From Salinisphaera sp. G21_0 (lineage in GTDB: Bacteria > Pseudomonadota > Gammaproteobacteria > Pseudomonadales > Endozoicomonadaceae): a stretch of DNA of 64,000 nt. The position numbers were made by a program, and so were the translations under genes. Under the pieces are notes generated by a model. The model saw only the letters and a program-made list of their open reading frames with translations, did no database searches and had not been told where the DNA came from. Positions 43,582-52,988 of the stretch are shown one piece after another. Location of the stretch: positions 62,001-126,000 of the forward strand of contig NZ_JAGHQW010000004.1 in the NCBI RefSeq assembly GCF_017744115.1. The letters are read 5' to 3'. Each line of letters starts with the position of its first letter. Within the stretch, counting starts at the first letter, position 1.

Positions 43582-46329
43582 ATGTCAGAACAAGCCAGTA
43601 CGCCGCCACTCATACTCGTCGACGGCTCATCTTACCTTTATCGTGCCTTTCATGCTTCTGAGCGGGCCAATCTGCGCACGGCTGATGGTCGACCAACGGG
43701 CGCTATCCGGGTCATGACAAACATGTTGCGCAGTCTGATGCGTCAATATCAGGATAGCCATGTTGCGGTCATTTTTGACGCCAGGGGAAAAAACTTTCGC
43801 CATGACCTGTACAGCGAGTACAAAGCCACCCGGAAACCAATGCCGGACGACTTGCGTTCACAAATAGAACCCATACATCACATTGTTCGTGCGCTTGGCC
43901 TGCCTCTGTTAATGATTGAAGGTGTTGAGGCGGATGATGTGATTGGTACGCTGGCCAGACAGGCAACCGAGAAAAAGATCAACACCATCATTTCCACGGG
44001 TGATAAGGATATTGCCCAGCTGGTGACTGAGCATGTGTCGCTGATTGATACCATGAATGATGCGTATACCGATCAACAGGGTGTTGAAAGTAAGTTTGGT
44101 ATTCCTGCCAACCTGATTATTGACTATCTGGCATTGATGGGCGATAGCAGCGATAACATCCCGGGTATGCCGGGTGTTGGTCAGAAAACAGCATTGGCTC
44201 TGCTCAATGGCATCGGCAGTATCGATGAGATTGCCGGGCGGCTGGATGAAGTGGCTGCGCTTGGTTTTCGGGGGAGCAAAAACTTCGCTGAGAAGTTCAC
44301 CGAGCACAAGGACATTGTGTTGTTATCCCGGCAGCTGGCCACCATCAAGACCGATGTAGAACTGCCGGTTTCCATTGAAAGTCTGGAAATGCAGCCCCTT
44401 GATAAAGAGCAACTGTTAGCGCTGTTTAAAGAGTACGAATTCAGGACGTTGATTGCCGAGTTGGAGAAAGAGGGCGCTTTTACTGATAGCAATGAAGCTA
44501 ACGAAAAAGCATCAGGCGCTACCGGTGAGTATTCTGTAGTTACTGAAGAGACCGAGTTTCTTGACTGGATAGCACAGCTGGAATCTGCAGAGCTGTTTGC
44601 GTTCGATACCGAAACCACCAGCCTGGATTACATGGTGGCTGAACTGGTGGGTGTTTCATTTGCCATTGAGCCCGGCAAGGCCGCTTATGTGCCCGTTGCC
44701 CATGATTATCTGGGAGCACCTGCCCAGCTGGAGAGAAACTGGGTATTGGAAAAACTCAAACCTTTGCTGGAAGACCCGGCAAAACAGAAAGTAGGTCAGA
44801 ACTTTAAGTACGACCAGAGCGTGCTGGCCCGATATGACATTCAAATCATGGGGGCCGCTTTTGATACCATGCTTGAGTCCTACTGTTTGAACTCCATCGC
44901 CACCCGTCACAATATGGATGCCCTGGCTGAGCATTACCTGAATCATAAAACCATCAAATATGAGGATATTGCCGGCAAAGGTGCTAAACAACTGACGTTT
45001 AATCAGATTGAGCTTGAGAAAGCGGGCCCCTATGCGGCAGAAGATGCGGATATTACGTTACGTCTCCATCTTGCCATCTGGGAGCAGTTGCAGGCTGAGC
45101 CTTCGTTGACGGCGGTGTTCCGGGAAGTAGAAATGCCACTGGTGGATATTCTTTCACGTATTGAGCGGCATGGTGCCCTGGTGGATGGTGTCCTGCTTAA
45201 ACAACAGAGCCTGGAGATTGGCCAGCGTCTCAAGGAACTGGAGCAAGCGGCCCACGATGTGGCAGGACAGGCATTTAACTTATCATCACCCAAACAGTTG
45301 CAGGAGCTTCTGTTTGATAAGCTGCAACTGCCGGTTATCAAGAAAACGCCCAAGGGGCAGCCATCAACTGCTGAAGAGGTCTTGCAGGAGCTTGCCCTGG
45401 ACTATGAACTGCCCAAGCTGATTCTTGAGCATCGTAGCTTAAGCAAGCTCAAGTCCACTTATACCGAGAAACTTCCGCAGATGATTAATGGGGCGACGGG
45501 TCGTATCCATACCTCTTATCATCAGGCAGTAACCGCCACTGGACGACTATCCTCTTCAGATCCTAACCTGCAGAATATTCCCATTCGAACACCGGAAGGC
45601 CGTCGGGTGCGACAGGCGTTTATTGCACCGGAAGGTTACCAGCTGGTGGCGGCAGATTACTCCCAGATTGAGCTGAGAATCATGGCACACCTCTCTGGTG
45701 ATAAAGGTCTGCTGGATGCTTTTGCCCATGGGCTGGATATCCATAAGGCAACGGCGGCTGAAGTATTTGGCGTAGCACTTGATGATGTAACGGGTGACCA
45801 GCGACGAAGTGCCAAAGCCATTAACTTTGGTTTGATCTACGGCATGTCTTCGTTCGGACTCGCTAAACAGCTGGGGGTATCCAGGAAATCAGCACAGGAA
45901 TATATCGACCTTTACTTTGCACGTTATCCGGGTGTTTTAAGGTACATGGAAACAACCAAAAACTTCGCACGGGAAAAGGGGTATGTGGAGACAATATTGG
46001 GTCGTCGTCTGTATCTGCCGGAAATCAATGCCAGAAATGGTATGCGCCGTCAGGGTGCTGAACGAACAGCGATCAATGCACCTATGCAGGGCACTGCCGC
46101 AGATATTATCAAGAAGGCGATGATCAGGGTTGATGAGTGGCTGAAAGCGTCAGGGCTTGATGCCCGTGTCATTATGCAGGTCCACGATGAACTGGTGCTT
46201 GAAGTTGCCAATGAGAGTGTTGAGGCCGTTGTTGAAGGGATAAAAGTGCAGATGTCCAGTGCCGCCCAGCTCAGTGTTCCACTATTGGTTGAAGCCGGTA
46301 TTGGGGATAACTGGGATGAAGCCCATTAG
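43582..46329 (+). CDS. polA: DNA polymerase I
   Basis: Repair and Okazaki-fragment polymerase of 915 residues with three domains: an N-terminal 5'-3' exonuclease (LVDGSSYLYRAFHA, then GDKDIAQLV and GDSSDNIPGMPGVG), a 3'-5' exonuclease with intact acidic residues (FAFDTETTSLDY), and a polymerase with motif A VAADYSQIELRIMAHLSGD, motif B RRSAKAINFGLIYG and motif C MQVHDELVLEV. Proofreading looks intact, unlike in some lineages. The TAG stop (46327-46329) is the first codon of a palindromic element, and candidate sRNA genes follow. Confidence 0.98.
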   Translation: MSEQASTPPLILVDGSSYLYRAFHASERANLRTADGRPTGAIRVMTNMLRSLMRQYQDSHVAVIFDARGKNFRHDLYSEYKATRKPMPDDLRSQIEPIHHIVRALGLPLLMIEGVEADDVIGTLARQATEKKINTIISTGDKDIAQLVTEHVSLIDTMNDAYTDQQGVESKFGIPANLIIDYLALMGDSSDNIPGMPGVGQKTALALLNGIGSIDEIAGRLDEVAALGFRGSKNFAEKFTEHKDIVLLSRQLATIKTDVELPVSIESLEMQPLDKEQLLALFKEYEFRTLIAELEKEGAFTDSNEANEKASGATGEYSVVTEETEFLDWIAQLESAELFAFDTETTSLDYMVAELVGVSFAIEPGKAAYVPVAHDYLGAPAQLERNWVLEKLKPLLEDPAKQKVGQNFKYDQSVLARYDIQIMGAAFDTMLESYCLNSIATRHNMDALAEHYLNHKTIKYEDIAGKGAKQLTFNQIELEKAGPYAAEDADITLRLHLAIWEQLQAEPSLTAVFREVEMPLVDILSRIERHGALVDGVLLKQQSLEIGQRLKELEQAAHDVAGQAFNLSSPKQLQELLFDKLQLPVIKKTPKGQPSTAEEVLQELALDYELPKLILEHRSLSKLKSTYTEKLPQMINGATGRIHTSYHQAVTATGRLSSSDPNLQNIPIRTPEGRRVRQAFIAPEGYQLVAADYSQIELRIMAHLSGDKGLLDAFAHGLDIHKATAAEVFGVALDDVTGDQRRSAKAINFGLIYGMSSFGLAKQLGVSRKSAQEYIDLYFARYPGVLRYMETTKNFAREKGYVETILGRRLYLPEINARNGMRRQGAERTAINAPMQGTAADIIKKAMIRVDEWLKASGLDARVIMQVHDELVLEVANESVEAVVEGIKVQMSSAAQLSVPLLVEAGIGDNWDEAH

Positions 46330-46431
46330 TACACGGTTTCAATGTATTTGATGGGTTCCTTCATTGACCTCCAAACTCCGTTCGTCCTGAGCGGAGATTG
46401 TACACATCAAACTCATTGAAACCATGCACTA
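46327..46431. repeat. 105-bp inverted-repeat element at the polA stop
   Basis: The arms 46327-46353 and 46405-46431 match at 23 of 27 positions (core GGTTTCAATG and TTTGATG). A small inner hairpin, CTCCG...CGGAG, spans about 46376-46395. The left arm starts with polA's own TAG stop codon. Distinct in sequence from the other two families. Confidence 0.75.
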
Positions 46432-46488
46432 GCTGCTTTATGTGTTATAACAGCGTAGTCACCATTTGTAAGTTTTTTGTAAACGATG

Positions 46489-46516
46489 GAACTTTATTAC
46501 CATATTGCTTGTCTCA
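46489..46516 (+). promoter_or_regulatory. Sigma-E/AlgU-type promoter of candidate sRNA 1
   Basis: GAACTT (46489-46494), a 17-bp spacer, then TCTCA (46512-46516). The preceding G makes it GGAACTT. The AlgU consensus is GAACTT-N16/17-TCTGA; the only difference is one base in the -10. Confidence 0.65.
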
Positions 46517-46522
46517 TATAGT

Positions 46523-46639
46523 GAGTCTCAAATGAGTTGCTCCTTGTGTGTTAAGTGTTGTTAATGTTGAAGCGGTATATGTTTCCCCGCATCTATCGTG
46601 TAAAGCCAGTGTCCTTTTTCAGGATGCTGGCTTTTTTTT
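46523..46639 (+). ncRNA. Candidate sRNA 1 downstream of polA (ErsA/Spot 42 locus)
   Basis: A transcription unit of roughly 115 nt is predicted from the sigma-E-like promoter to the intrinsic terminator at 46602-46639. No protein frame is convincing. Its middle (46537-46560: TTGCTC, TGTGTGTT and GTGTTG with 2-nt spacers) recurs with the same spacing in the next unit. A short C-run (46585-46588) precedes the terminator in both. An sRNA lies downstream of polA in enterobacteria (Spot 42), and in Pseudomonas the AlgU-dependent ErsA lies next to polA. Sequence homology to either was not established. The 5' end is approximate. Confidence 0.6.
46602..46639 (+). terminator. Intrinsic terminator of candidate sRNA 1
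   Basis: The stem AAAGCCAGTGTCCT/AGGATGCTGGCTTT has 14 pairs including two G-U and a 5-base loop, and runs into eight T's. Confidence 0.9.
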
Positions 46640-46659
46640 AATTTTTTTTATTTTTCAGG

Positions 46660-46686
46660 GAACTTTTTGGAATTTTGCTTGTCTGA
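46660..46686 (+). promoter_or_regulatory. Sigma-E/AlgU-type promoter of candidate sRNA 2
   Basis: GAACTT (46660-46665), a 16-bp spacer, then TCTGA (46682-46686), an exact match to the AlgU/sigma-22 consensus. TTGCTTGTCT upstream of and across the -10 is shared with promoter 1. Confidence 0.75.
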
Positions 46687-46692
46687 GTATAT

Positions 46693-46838
46693 GAGGATGA
46701 GAAAAAGTCAGTAGTTTGATTCTGGTTTCTTGTTGCTCACTGTGTGTTTTGTGTTGACAGTAACTTGAGTGGTAGGCTGCTCCCCTGTAGCCGAAGCTAT
46801 ATAGCCAGCATCCTTCCCCCGGATGCTGGTTTTTTTTT
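46693..46838 (+). ncRNA. Candidate sRNA 2, tandem paralogue of sRNA 1
   Basis: A unit of about 145 nt running from the AlgU-type promoter to the terminator at 46803-46838. It shares the TTGCTC-n2-TGTGTGTT-n2-GTGTTG core (46733-46756) with sRNA 1, as well as the -35/-10 region and the CCAG...CTGG terminator stem, but carries about 25-30 nt extra near the 5' end. This looks like a tandem duplication with divergence outside a conserved putative seed. Confidence 0.65.
46803..46838 (+). terminator. Intrinsic terminator of candidate sRNA 2
   Basis: CCAGCATCC/GGATGCTGG, a perfect 9-bp stem with a 7-base loop, followed by nine T's. Confidence 0.9.
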
Positions 46839-46890
46839 GCCGAATTTTTATCCAACCGAGTCTAAAGAATGACCATTGTTGACCGTTAAA

Positions 46891-47040
46891 GAACCTGTAG
46901 CGGTGGGCTTGGTTGATTACTTCCATGGGATGCTGGGTCACCCGGATCACGAGAAACCCTTAGTTGTGTACTTTGTCGATGTTGCTGTAACAATAGAGAC
47001 GTCATGAAACGGTCATCTTCCCCTGATGACCGTTTTTTTT
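46891..47040 (+). ncRNA. Possible third, degenerate sRNA unit
   Basis: A weak promoter-like GAACCT (46891-46896), N15, GTTGA (912-916 of the 46-kb block) sits in a GCTTG-nn-TGA-n-TA context like promoter 2. Downstream, TTGTGTACTTTGTCGATGTTG (two short blocks, near 46963-46983) resembles the shared core, and a strong terminator closes it. The span given includes the promoter. Similarity is clearly lower than between units 1 and 2. Confidence 0.35.
47007..47040 (+). terminator. Intrinsic terminator, third in the polA-gdhB region
   Basis: ACGGTCATC/GATGACCGT, a 9-bp stem with a 7-base loop and eight T's. Confidence 0.9.
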
Positions 47041-47109
47041 GCGCCTGTATTTTTCATTTCTTTATCTCTCTATTGACCAATTTGCTGCCGCAGCAGCAGG
47101 GCAGTCTCC

Positions 47110-50100
47110 TTAGCTTGAGGCAATAAGCGACAGTTCCTGTACCGCTACTGACAGCATGGCAAGGTTTTGCTCTCTGGCGGATTGTATTTCCCGGATTGTC
47201 GCTTTCCAGCGATCAATCAGCTCAGTATTTTTTTCCAGCCACCGTTTAAGGCGCTCTTCCGGCTTTCCCTGTGAATGGGTCAGAACATGGATACAATTAT
47301 CGTTGAGGGTTCGATCCAGCTGATCTTTCAGAGATGATTGTGCCTTGCGTTGCCAGAGGTCGTTAACCGGCAGTTGACGAATACGTTCTCTTAACCACGG
47401 CAGGCACAGGTAATCCTCAAGGGCAAAAAAGACAGAGGCCACATCAGTAACGGTAAATTGATATTCATTAGCCACACTGACCATAAACAGTACGTAATAC
47501 AGATACCGAAGGCCCGCACAGGTTTCCGCCAGCGTTTGCGGCAGCTGTGCTTCCTGTAGCCGGGTAACCCTGCCACCCAGCCAGGCGCAATCTTCCTCTC
47601 CCAGCAGTTCCGCCAGTTGTCCACTGACGGCACAGACACCCGGTTTATAGTTACTGATAAGCGACTCTATATCCATAGGGCTGCCATGATTCTTCAGCAA
47701 CCAGATGCAGGCTTTTTCGATATGCTGCTGTACCCGAAACAGTTCTATTCTCTGGATATCATCTTTGACATCAAAACCCAGGCTTTCAAACTGATCCCAG
47801 ATGGCTGGAATGGAAAAGATCTCTTTTATCGCCATAAATGCCCGGACACAATTAAGCTCCGACTGTCGGGTTTCCTGATGGATATACTCGATAAACGTCG
47901 CTCCCATCCGGTTGCCAACCTCGTTGCTGAGATGGGTCGCCAGTATTTCAGTTTTTAATGGGTGATGTCTGATCTGATCAGGGAACTGGTTACGAAGCTG
48001 TGATGGAAAATAGTCCAGCAGTTTTGTTGCCAGTGTCGGATCGTCAGCCACATTGGCTGAGACCAGGGATTCAAACAGCTCCAGCTTGGTGTGAGACAAA
48101 AGAATGGCTATTTCCGGCCGGGTAAGCCCTTCACCGGCTTTCACCCTGGCTTTAATTTCTGTATCCGATGGCAGGCCGTCCTGAGCCCGGTTAAGACGCC
48201 CTTTCTGTTCGAGCCTTCTGATCAGGAAGCGATGGTCATTAAATAACAGGATATTCTGTTGCAGGCTCAGGCTTAGCCTCAGGCTCTGTAAAAAGTTATG
48301 CCTGAGAACCAGTCTGGCAATCTCATCCGTCATACTGGCCAGTAAACTATTACGCTGTTTTATGGTTATATCACCATCATCAACCATCTGATTGAGCAGA
48401 ATCTTGATGTTTACTTCATGGTCTGAGCTGTCGACCCCCCCTGAGTTGTCTATAGCGTCGGTATTGATCAGGCCTCCTCTGCTGGAGAACTCAATTCTTG
48501 CCAGCTGAGTCAGGCCCAGATTTCCGCCCTCCCCTACCGCGCTGGTATTCAGTTCGCTGGCGCTGATCCTGACATTATCATTGGACCGGTCCCCGGCATC
48601 GGCATTGTTTTCACTGCTGGCTTTTATGTAAGTACCAATGCCGCCATTCCACAATAGATCCGCTGGCGCTTTCAGAATCGTTTGAATAAGTTCCGCGGGT
48701 GAGAGGATGGTTTTATCCGTTGCCAGTGCGGTTCTGGCCTGCTTGCTCAAAAGAATGCTTTTCAGCTGGCGACTGAATACACCGCCACCTTCTGATAGTT
48801 TGCTGCGGTCGTAATCGTCCCAGGATGACCGGGGTAAATTGAACAGGCGCTGACGCTCATTGAAGCTGACTGAAATATCCGGATCAGGATCAATAAAGAT
48901 ATGCTGGTGGTTAAAGGCGGCGATCAGACGAATATGGCTGGAAAGTAGCATGCCATTGCCAAATACATCACCGGACATATCACCAATACCGATGACCGTA
49001 AAATCCCGGGTCTGGGTATCGATTTCACGCTCTTTGAAGATCCTTTTTACCGACTCCCAGGCACCCCGGGCAGTGATCCCCATTTTTTTATGGTCATAGC
49101 CCTGGCTGCCACCAGAGGCAAAAGCATCCCGCAGCCAGAACCCGTAGGATTCTGATACATCGTTGGCAATATCGGAAAAGCTGGCGGTGCCTTTATCCGC
49201 TGCCACCACAAGATAAGGGTCGTCATCATCGTAGCGAATGACGTTTTCAGGAGGGATGATGTGTCCGCCCTGCAGGTTATCGGTCAGATCCAGAAGTCCG
49301 GAGATAAATGCTCGATAGCATGCAATCCCTTCCGCCTGTATTTCTTCCCTGGAGCCGTTGGCCGGGAGATTTTTGGTGACAAAGCCCCCTTTGGCCCCGT
49401 GGGGAACAATAATGGCATTTTTGATCATCTGGGCTTTGACCAGCCCCAGAATCTCGGTGCGGAAATCCTCCATCCGGTCTGACCACCGTAATCCTCCCCT
49501 GGCAATCTTCCCGCAGCGCATATGGATGCCTTCAAAGCGAGGCGAGTAGACAAATATTTCAAACATGGGTCTTGGCTGAGGTGAGGTTGGAATCTTTTCC
49601 GGTTGCAGTTTGAACGACAGATAACCTTTTGGCTCCCCCTGTTTCTGATAGGCGCTGGTTCTCAACATGGCCTCGATGACGCTGAGAAAGTGACGCAGGA
49701 TCCGGTCTTCATCAAGGTTGGCGACACTGTCCAGCAATTGGTAAATCCTGTCAGAGCAGGCATTGGCCATGTCATGGCGATCACCACGGAAATCCGGATA
49801 AAAACGGATGCTGAACAGGTCTACGATTTCACGCACCACCGATGGGTTACTGTTCAGCACTTTCTGCATATAGCTCTGGCTGAAGGGCACTGGCAGTTGC
49901 ATCAGGTATTTGGACAGAGCCCGGATGAGCACAACCTGCTCCCAGTTCAAACCGGCTGAAACCACCAGCCCGTTGAACCCGTCATTCTCCATTTCTCCCT
50001 TCCAGGTGCGAATAAACACCTCATGGAACTGCTCCCGCAGATGGGTATCTTCAAGGTTGGAGTGGCTTGATGGGTCAACTTCCGGTGCGTTTATATTGAC

Positions 50101-51960
50101 TGTCAGAGCGTTATCATGGCCGTCAGGCTCAATACTGAAATCAAGCACCCAGGCATTTTCCTGACGGCAGGGGTTGATGGCGTAAGGTCTTGCGCTGCTT
50201 ACCCTGACACCCATCTTCTCAAGAATGGGAAGTACATCTGAGAGTGCCAGGAGTGGGCCTTTACCCAGCACCCGAAAGTGCCACCGATAATGGTCGGTAA
50301 CCGGACGGTAGAGACTGGTTCTTATCTGATGACTGTCTTTTATCGATTCCAGACGTTGAATGTCTGCTACTGCCTGGCGGGGGGTAACATCCTCCCGGTA
50401 CGCGGCGGGAAATGCCTGCAGATAACATTGTGCCAGCCGGTTACCCGAAGCCTCACCAAATGCCTCTTTTAACGCCTGTTGCAGGTGATCTGTCCAGTTC
50501 AGCATCGCTTCATGAATCATGGCTTCCAGCCGTTCAACATCGATATCCTGCTGGCTGGCATGACGACAATGCACGGTAAATTGCAACTGCGCCATTGGGT
50601 TTTCCGATAGCTGAACATTGAAATCAATACTGTTGCCACTCAGCTCACTGAGCAGGATCTGTTGCATCTGTAAGCGAAGTTCTGTGTTGAAATTATCTCT
50701 GGATACGTAAATAAGCACCGTAATAAAGCGGTCATAGGGATCGGGACGAAGGAATACTTTCAACTGCCGCAATTCATGGCAGTCAAGAATCCCGTTGATG
50801 ACGGCCTTAAGTTGTTCAAAACTTGTCTGCAGGAGCTCGTCCCTTGGGTAGTTATGAATAATGTGGCGCAGGGCATTACCCCGGTGGCTGTTTATCGGGC
50901 AGCTGTTACTTTTTAAAAGCCTGGCCACTTTCTTTCGTATCAGCGGAATATTATCCAGCGGAACGTTGTAGGCGGTTGAGGAAAACAGTCCGAAAAAACG
51001 CCATTCTCCGGTGACTACACCGTCATCGTTAAATTGTTTTATCCCGATATAGTCCAGGTGTGCGGGTCGATGAACCGTTGAGCGGCTGATGGATTTGGTG
51101 ATAACCAGTAACTCAGGTGCCTGAATTTGTGAGGCAATATAGGGGGACAGTTCTTGCTCTACCGGATGCTGATGGGAGGCCTCCCGAAACGTCCCCAGAC
51201 CGGTTTTGCTGTTGGCGCGCAGTCTTAGTGTGTTGGACCCATGGATGATCTCGTAATAGCGGAAGCCGATGAACAGAAAATTGTCTTTTTTCAGCCACTT
51301 CATAAAAGCAAGCGCTTCTTTCTGTTCAGCATCCGGTAATGGCACAGGGTGGCTTTGACACCATTGAATGGCGTCATCCAGCCTGGTTTGCATGGCCTCC
51401 CAGTCAGAAACCACTTTATGAACATCCGCAACGATAGCCCGAATACCGGCAGCGACTTTTTCTAAATCCAGTTGTTCCGGTTGGCGGTCTATTTCAACCC
51501 GAATAACGGCCTCGGTTATTTCTGCCTGTGGCGTGCTGATGGCTTGCAGCTGACCTGTACTGTCCCTCGCTAACCGAAGAGTGGGGTGATTCAGGCTGTA
51601 AACTTTTATTTTCTGACGATCAAGCTCCATCAACACAGAAGACACCAGAAAGGGCATATCATCCGTGATAATTTCAACAATGCTGTGTGTGGAGTGCCAG
51701 TGGTGGGTTTCCGGTTCCGGGTTGTAGACGCGGATCTTGATTTGTTCCGGCTGCCGGGCCTGTAGAAACTGCCACAGGCAGAGGAGTGCGCCATAGCAGT
51801 CATCGGTATTGATCCGGGTCAGGTCTTTGCTGGCAACTCCCTGGTAGTAGGCATCAGCAAGCGCCTGTATTTGCTCATATTCTTTGGTTGACATGCGCTT
51901 TGCCAGAAGCGATTGAACCTGATTAACGATGATGGCTCGAAAATCGGTAAAGCGGTCCAT
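47110..51960 (-). CDS. gdhB: NAD-specific glutamate dehydrogenase, large (about 180 kDa) class
   Basis: Converts glutamate and NAD+ to 2-oxoglutarate and ammonia; the giant class known from Pseudomonas and Streptomyces. At 1616 residues it has an N-terminal ACT-rich regulatory part (about 1-700), a catalytic core with the glutamate-binding GKIARGGLRWSDR-type segment and lysine in AQMIKNAIIVPHGAKGGFV, the NAD-binding region GIGDMSGDVFGNGML, and a long C-terminal helical region. AGAGGAA precedes ATG 51960. It runs convergent to the sRNA array. No frameshift seen. Confidence 0.95.
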   Translation of the reverse strand: MDRFTDFRAIIVNQVQSLLAKRMSTKEYEQIQALADAYYQGVASKDLTRINTDDCYGALLCLWQFLQARQPEQIKIRVYNPEPETHHWHSTHSIVEIITDDMPFLVSSVLMELDRQKIKVYSLNHPTLRLARDSTGQLQAISTPQAEITEAVIRVEIDRQPEQLDLEKVAAGIRAIVADVHKVVSDWEAMQTRLDDAIQWCQSHPVPLPDAEQKEALAFMKWLKKDNFLFIGFRYYEIIHGSNTLRLRANSKTGLGTFREASHQHPVEQELSPYIASQIQAPELLVITKSISRSTVHRPAHLDYIGIKQFNDDGVVTGEWRFFGLFSSTAYNVPLDNIPLIRKKVARLLKSNSCPINSHRGNALRHIIHNYPRDELLQTSFEQLKAVINGILDCHELRQLKVFLRPDPYDRFITVLIYVSRDNFNTELRLQMQQILLSELSGNSIDFNVQLSENPMAQLQFTVHCRHASQQDIDVERLEAMIHEAMLNWTDHLQQALKEAFGEASGNRLAQCYLQAFPAAYREDVTPRQAVADIQRLESIKDSHQIRTSLYRPVTDHYRWHFRVLGKGPLLALSDVLPILEKMGVRVSSARPYAINPCRQENAWVLDFSIEPDGHDNALTVNINAPEVDPSSHSNLEDTHLREQFHEVFIRTWKGEMENDGFNGLVVSAGLNWEQVVLIRALSKYLMQLPVPFSQSYMQKVLNSNPSVVREIVDLFSIRFYPDFRGDRHDMANACSDRIYQLLDSVANLDEDRILRHFLSVIEAMLRTSAYQKQGEPKGYLSFKLQPEKIPTSPQPRPMFEIFVYSPRFEGIHMRCGKIARGGLRWSDRMEDFRTEILGLVKAQMIKNAIIVPHGAKGGFVTKNLPANGSREEIQAEGIACYRAFISGLLDLTDNLQGGHIIPPENVIRYDDDDPYLVVAADKGTASFSDIANDVSESYGFWLRDAFASGGSQGYDHKKMGITARGAWESVKRIFKEREIDTQTRDFTVIGIGDMSGDVFGNGMLLSSHIRLIAAFNHQHIFIDPDPDISVSFNERQRLFNLPRSSWDDYDRSKLSEGGGVFSRQLKSILLSKQARTALATDKTILSPAELIQTILKAPADLLWNGGIGTYIKASSENNADAGDRSNDNVRISASELNTSAVGEGGNLGLTQLARIEFSSRGGLINTDAIDNSGGVDSSDHEVNIKILLNQMVDDGDITIKQRNSLLASMTDEIARLVLRHNFLQSLRLSLSLQQNILLFNDHRFLIRRLEQKGRLNRAQDGLPSDTEIKARVKAGEGLTRPEIAILLSHTKLELFESLVSANVADDPTLATKLLDYFPSQLRNQFPDQIRHHPLKTEILATHLSNEVGNRMGATFIEYIHQETRQSELNCVRAFMAIKEIFSIPAIWDQFESLGFDVKDDIQRIELFRVQQHIEKACIWLLKNHGSPMDIESLISNYKPGVCAVSGQLAELLGEEDCAWLGGRVTRLQEAQLPQTLAETCAGLRYLYYVLFMVSVANEYQFTVTDVASVFFALEDYLCLPWLRERIRQLPVNDLWQRKAQSSLKDQLDRTLNDNCIHVLTHSQGKPEERLKRWLEKNTELIDRWKATIREIQSAREQNLAMLSVAVQELSLIASS

Positions 51961-52531
51961 GATATTCCTCTGTCACTGGAATTGAGTACGACAAACTGTC
52001 CCACTGGATTTGCCGGGTTATGCCATAACTGTCAATGCTTATGGGCCAGAATAAATTGATCACCACGACGTCCTGTCAGTGGTTTTCCGCAGTGACAACT
52101 TTTGGGTGACATCGATCAATACCGCTGTATAAAATTGCGTTTGCTCTATTGGCAATGAGCCGATTAAACAGTGTCTGGTTGCGTTAACAATGTCAGCCTG
52201 GCTTTGCTGACAGCCTTCTTGTTGAGCTTTTCTGTCAAGCTGCTCGTCAAGCCTCTCGTCAAGATAGTCGAGAAATAGCTAAAATGCCTTGGGATTGCTG
52301 ATTTTGCGGGGGCTAAGCATAATCCGTAGCCCTGATGGAATTTGCAAGCGGCATCCAATTCTGGTATAAAGCCCGATCTTTGTATGAGGGTAGCTGCTGA
52401 TGAGTCTTGAAGGTCTCTTGACTCTGTAACCATGGGCAGATCTGCCCGAAGCAGACACTGGAATTCAGTTAAGTTTTCCGGCCTCATGGCTGGTGATTTT
52501 GGTTTAAGAGACGGTTTGAGAGGCCATCCAC
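51961..52531. other. 571-bp gap between gdhB and rpmB
   Basis: It must hold the divergent promoters of gdhB and rpmBG. A small hairpin, TGTCAGC/GCTGACA, lies at 52192-52213, and short CTCGTCAAG direct repeats occur around 52240-52262. A 107-codon frame on the minus strand (52164-52487) has no support as a protein. Nothing else seen. Confidence 0.6.
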
Positions 52532-52768
52532 ATGTCCAAGGTTTGTCAGGTTACCGGCAAGCGCCCGGTTACCGGGAATAATGTTTCCCACGCTCAGAAC
52601 AAAACCCGTCGTCGCTTCGTGCCTAACCTGCACCACAAGCGCTTCTGGGTTGAAAGTGAAAAGCGCTTTGTGCGCCTGCGTGTTTCTGCAAAAGGCATGC
52701 GTATTATCGACAAGAAAGGCATTGATGCCGTTCTGGCTGATCTGCGCGCCAGCGGTCAATCTTTTTAA
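52532..52768 (+). CDS. rpmB: 50S ribosomal protein L28
   Basis: 78 residues, beginning [21 protein letters not shown], with [22 protein letters not shown]; a textbook L28 in sequence and length. GAGAGG lies upstream of the ATG. It is followed 33 bp later by rpmG, the usual pair. Confidence 0.97.
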   Translation: MSKVCQVTGKRPVTGNNVSHAQNKTRRRFVPNLHHKRFWVESEKRFVRLRVSAKGMRIIDKKGIDAVLADLRASGQSF

Positions 52769-52801
52769 GTCGAGACAGCTAACTTAGCAGGAGCATAAAT
52801 C

Positions 52802-52969
52802 ATGGCTAAAGGTATTCGTGAGAAAATCAAGCTGGTTTCCAGCGCAGGCACTGGTCACTACTACACCACCACCAAGAACAAGCGTAATACGCCTGACAAG
52901 CTGGTGTTCAAGAAGTATGACCCGGTTGTTCGCAAGCACGTTGAGTACAAGGAATACAAGATCAAGTAA
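52802..52969 (+). CDS. rpmG: 50S ribosomal protein L33
   Basis: 55 codons, reading [18 protein letters not shown], then [15 protein letters not shown], ending EYKEYKIK; this matches L33 of E. coli almost throughout. It is the variant without the four zinc-binding cysteines. AGGAG lies 7-8 bp before the ATG. Co-transcribed with rpmB. Confidence 0.97.
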   Translation: MAKGIREKIKLVSSAGTGHYYTTTKNKRNTPDKLVFKKYDPVVRKHVEYKEYKIK

Positions 52970-52988
52970 ATCTTGTTTGCTTTGCTCT

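Noticed and set aside
52240-52262. CTCGTCAAG direct repeats as a CRISPR-like array
   Set aside because: Only two or three short units with no spacers; no cas genes anywhere in the window.
52164-52487. 107-codon frame between gdhB and rpmB
   Set aside because: No recognised sequence, no good ribosome-binding site, low-quality composition.
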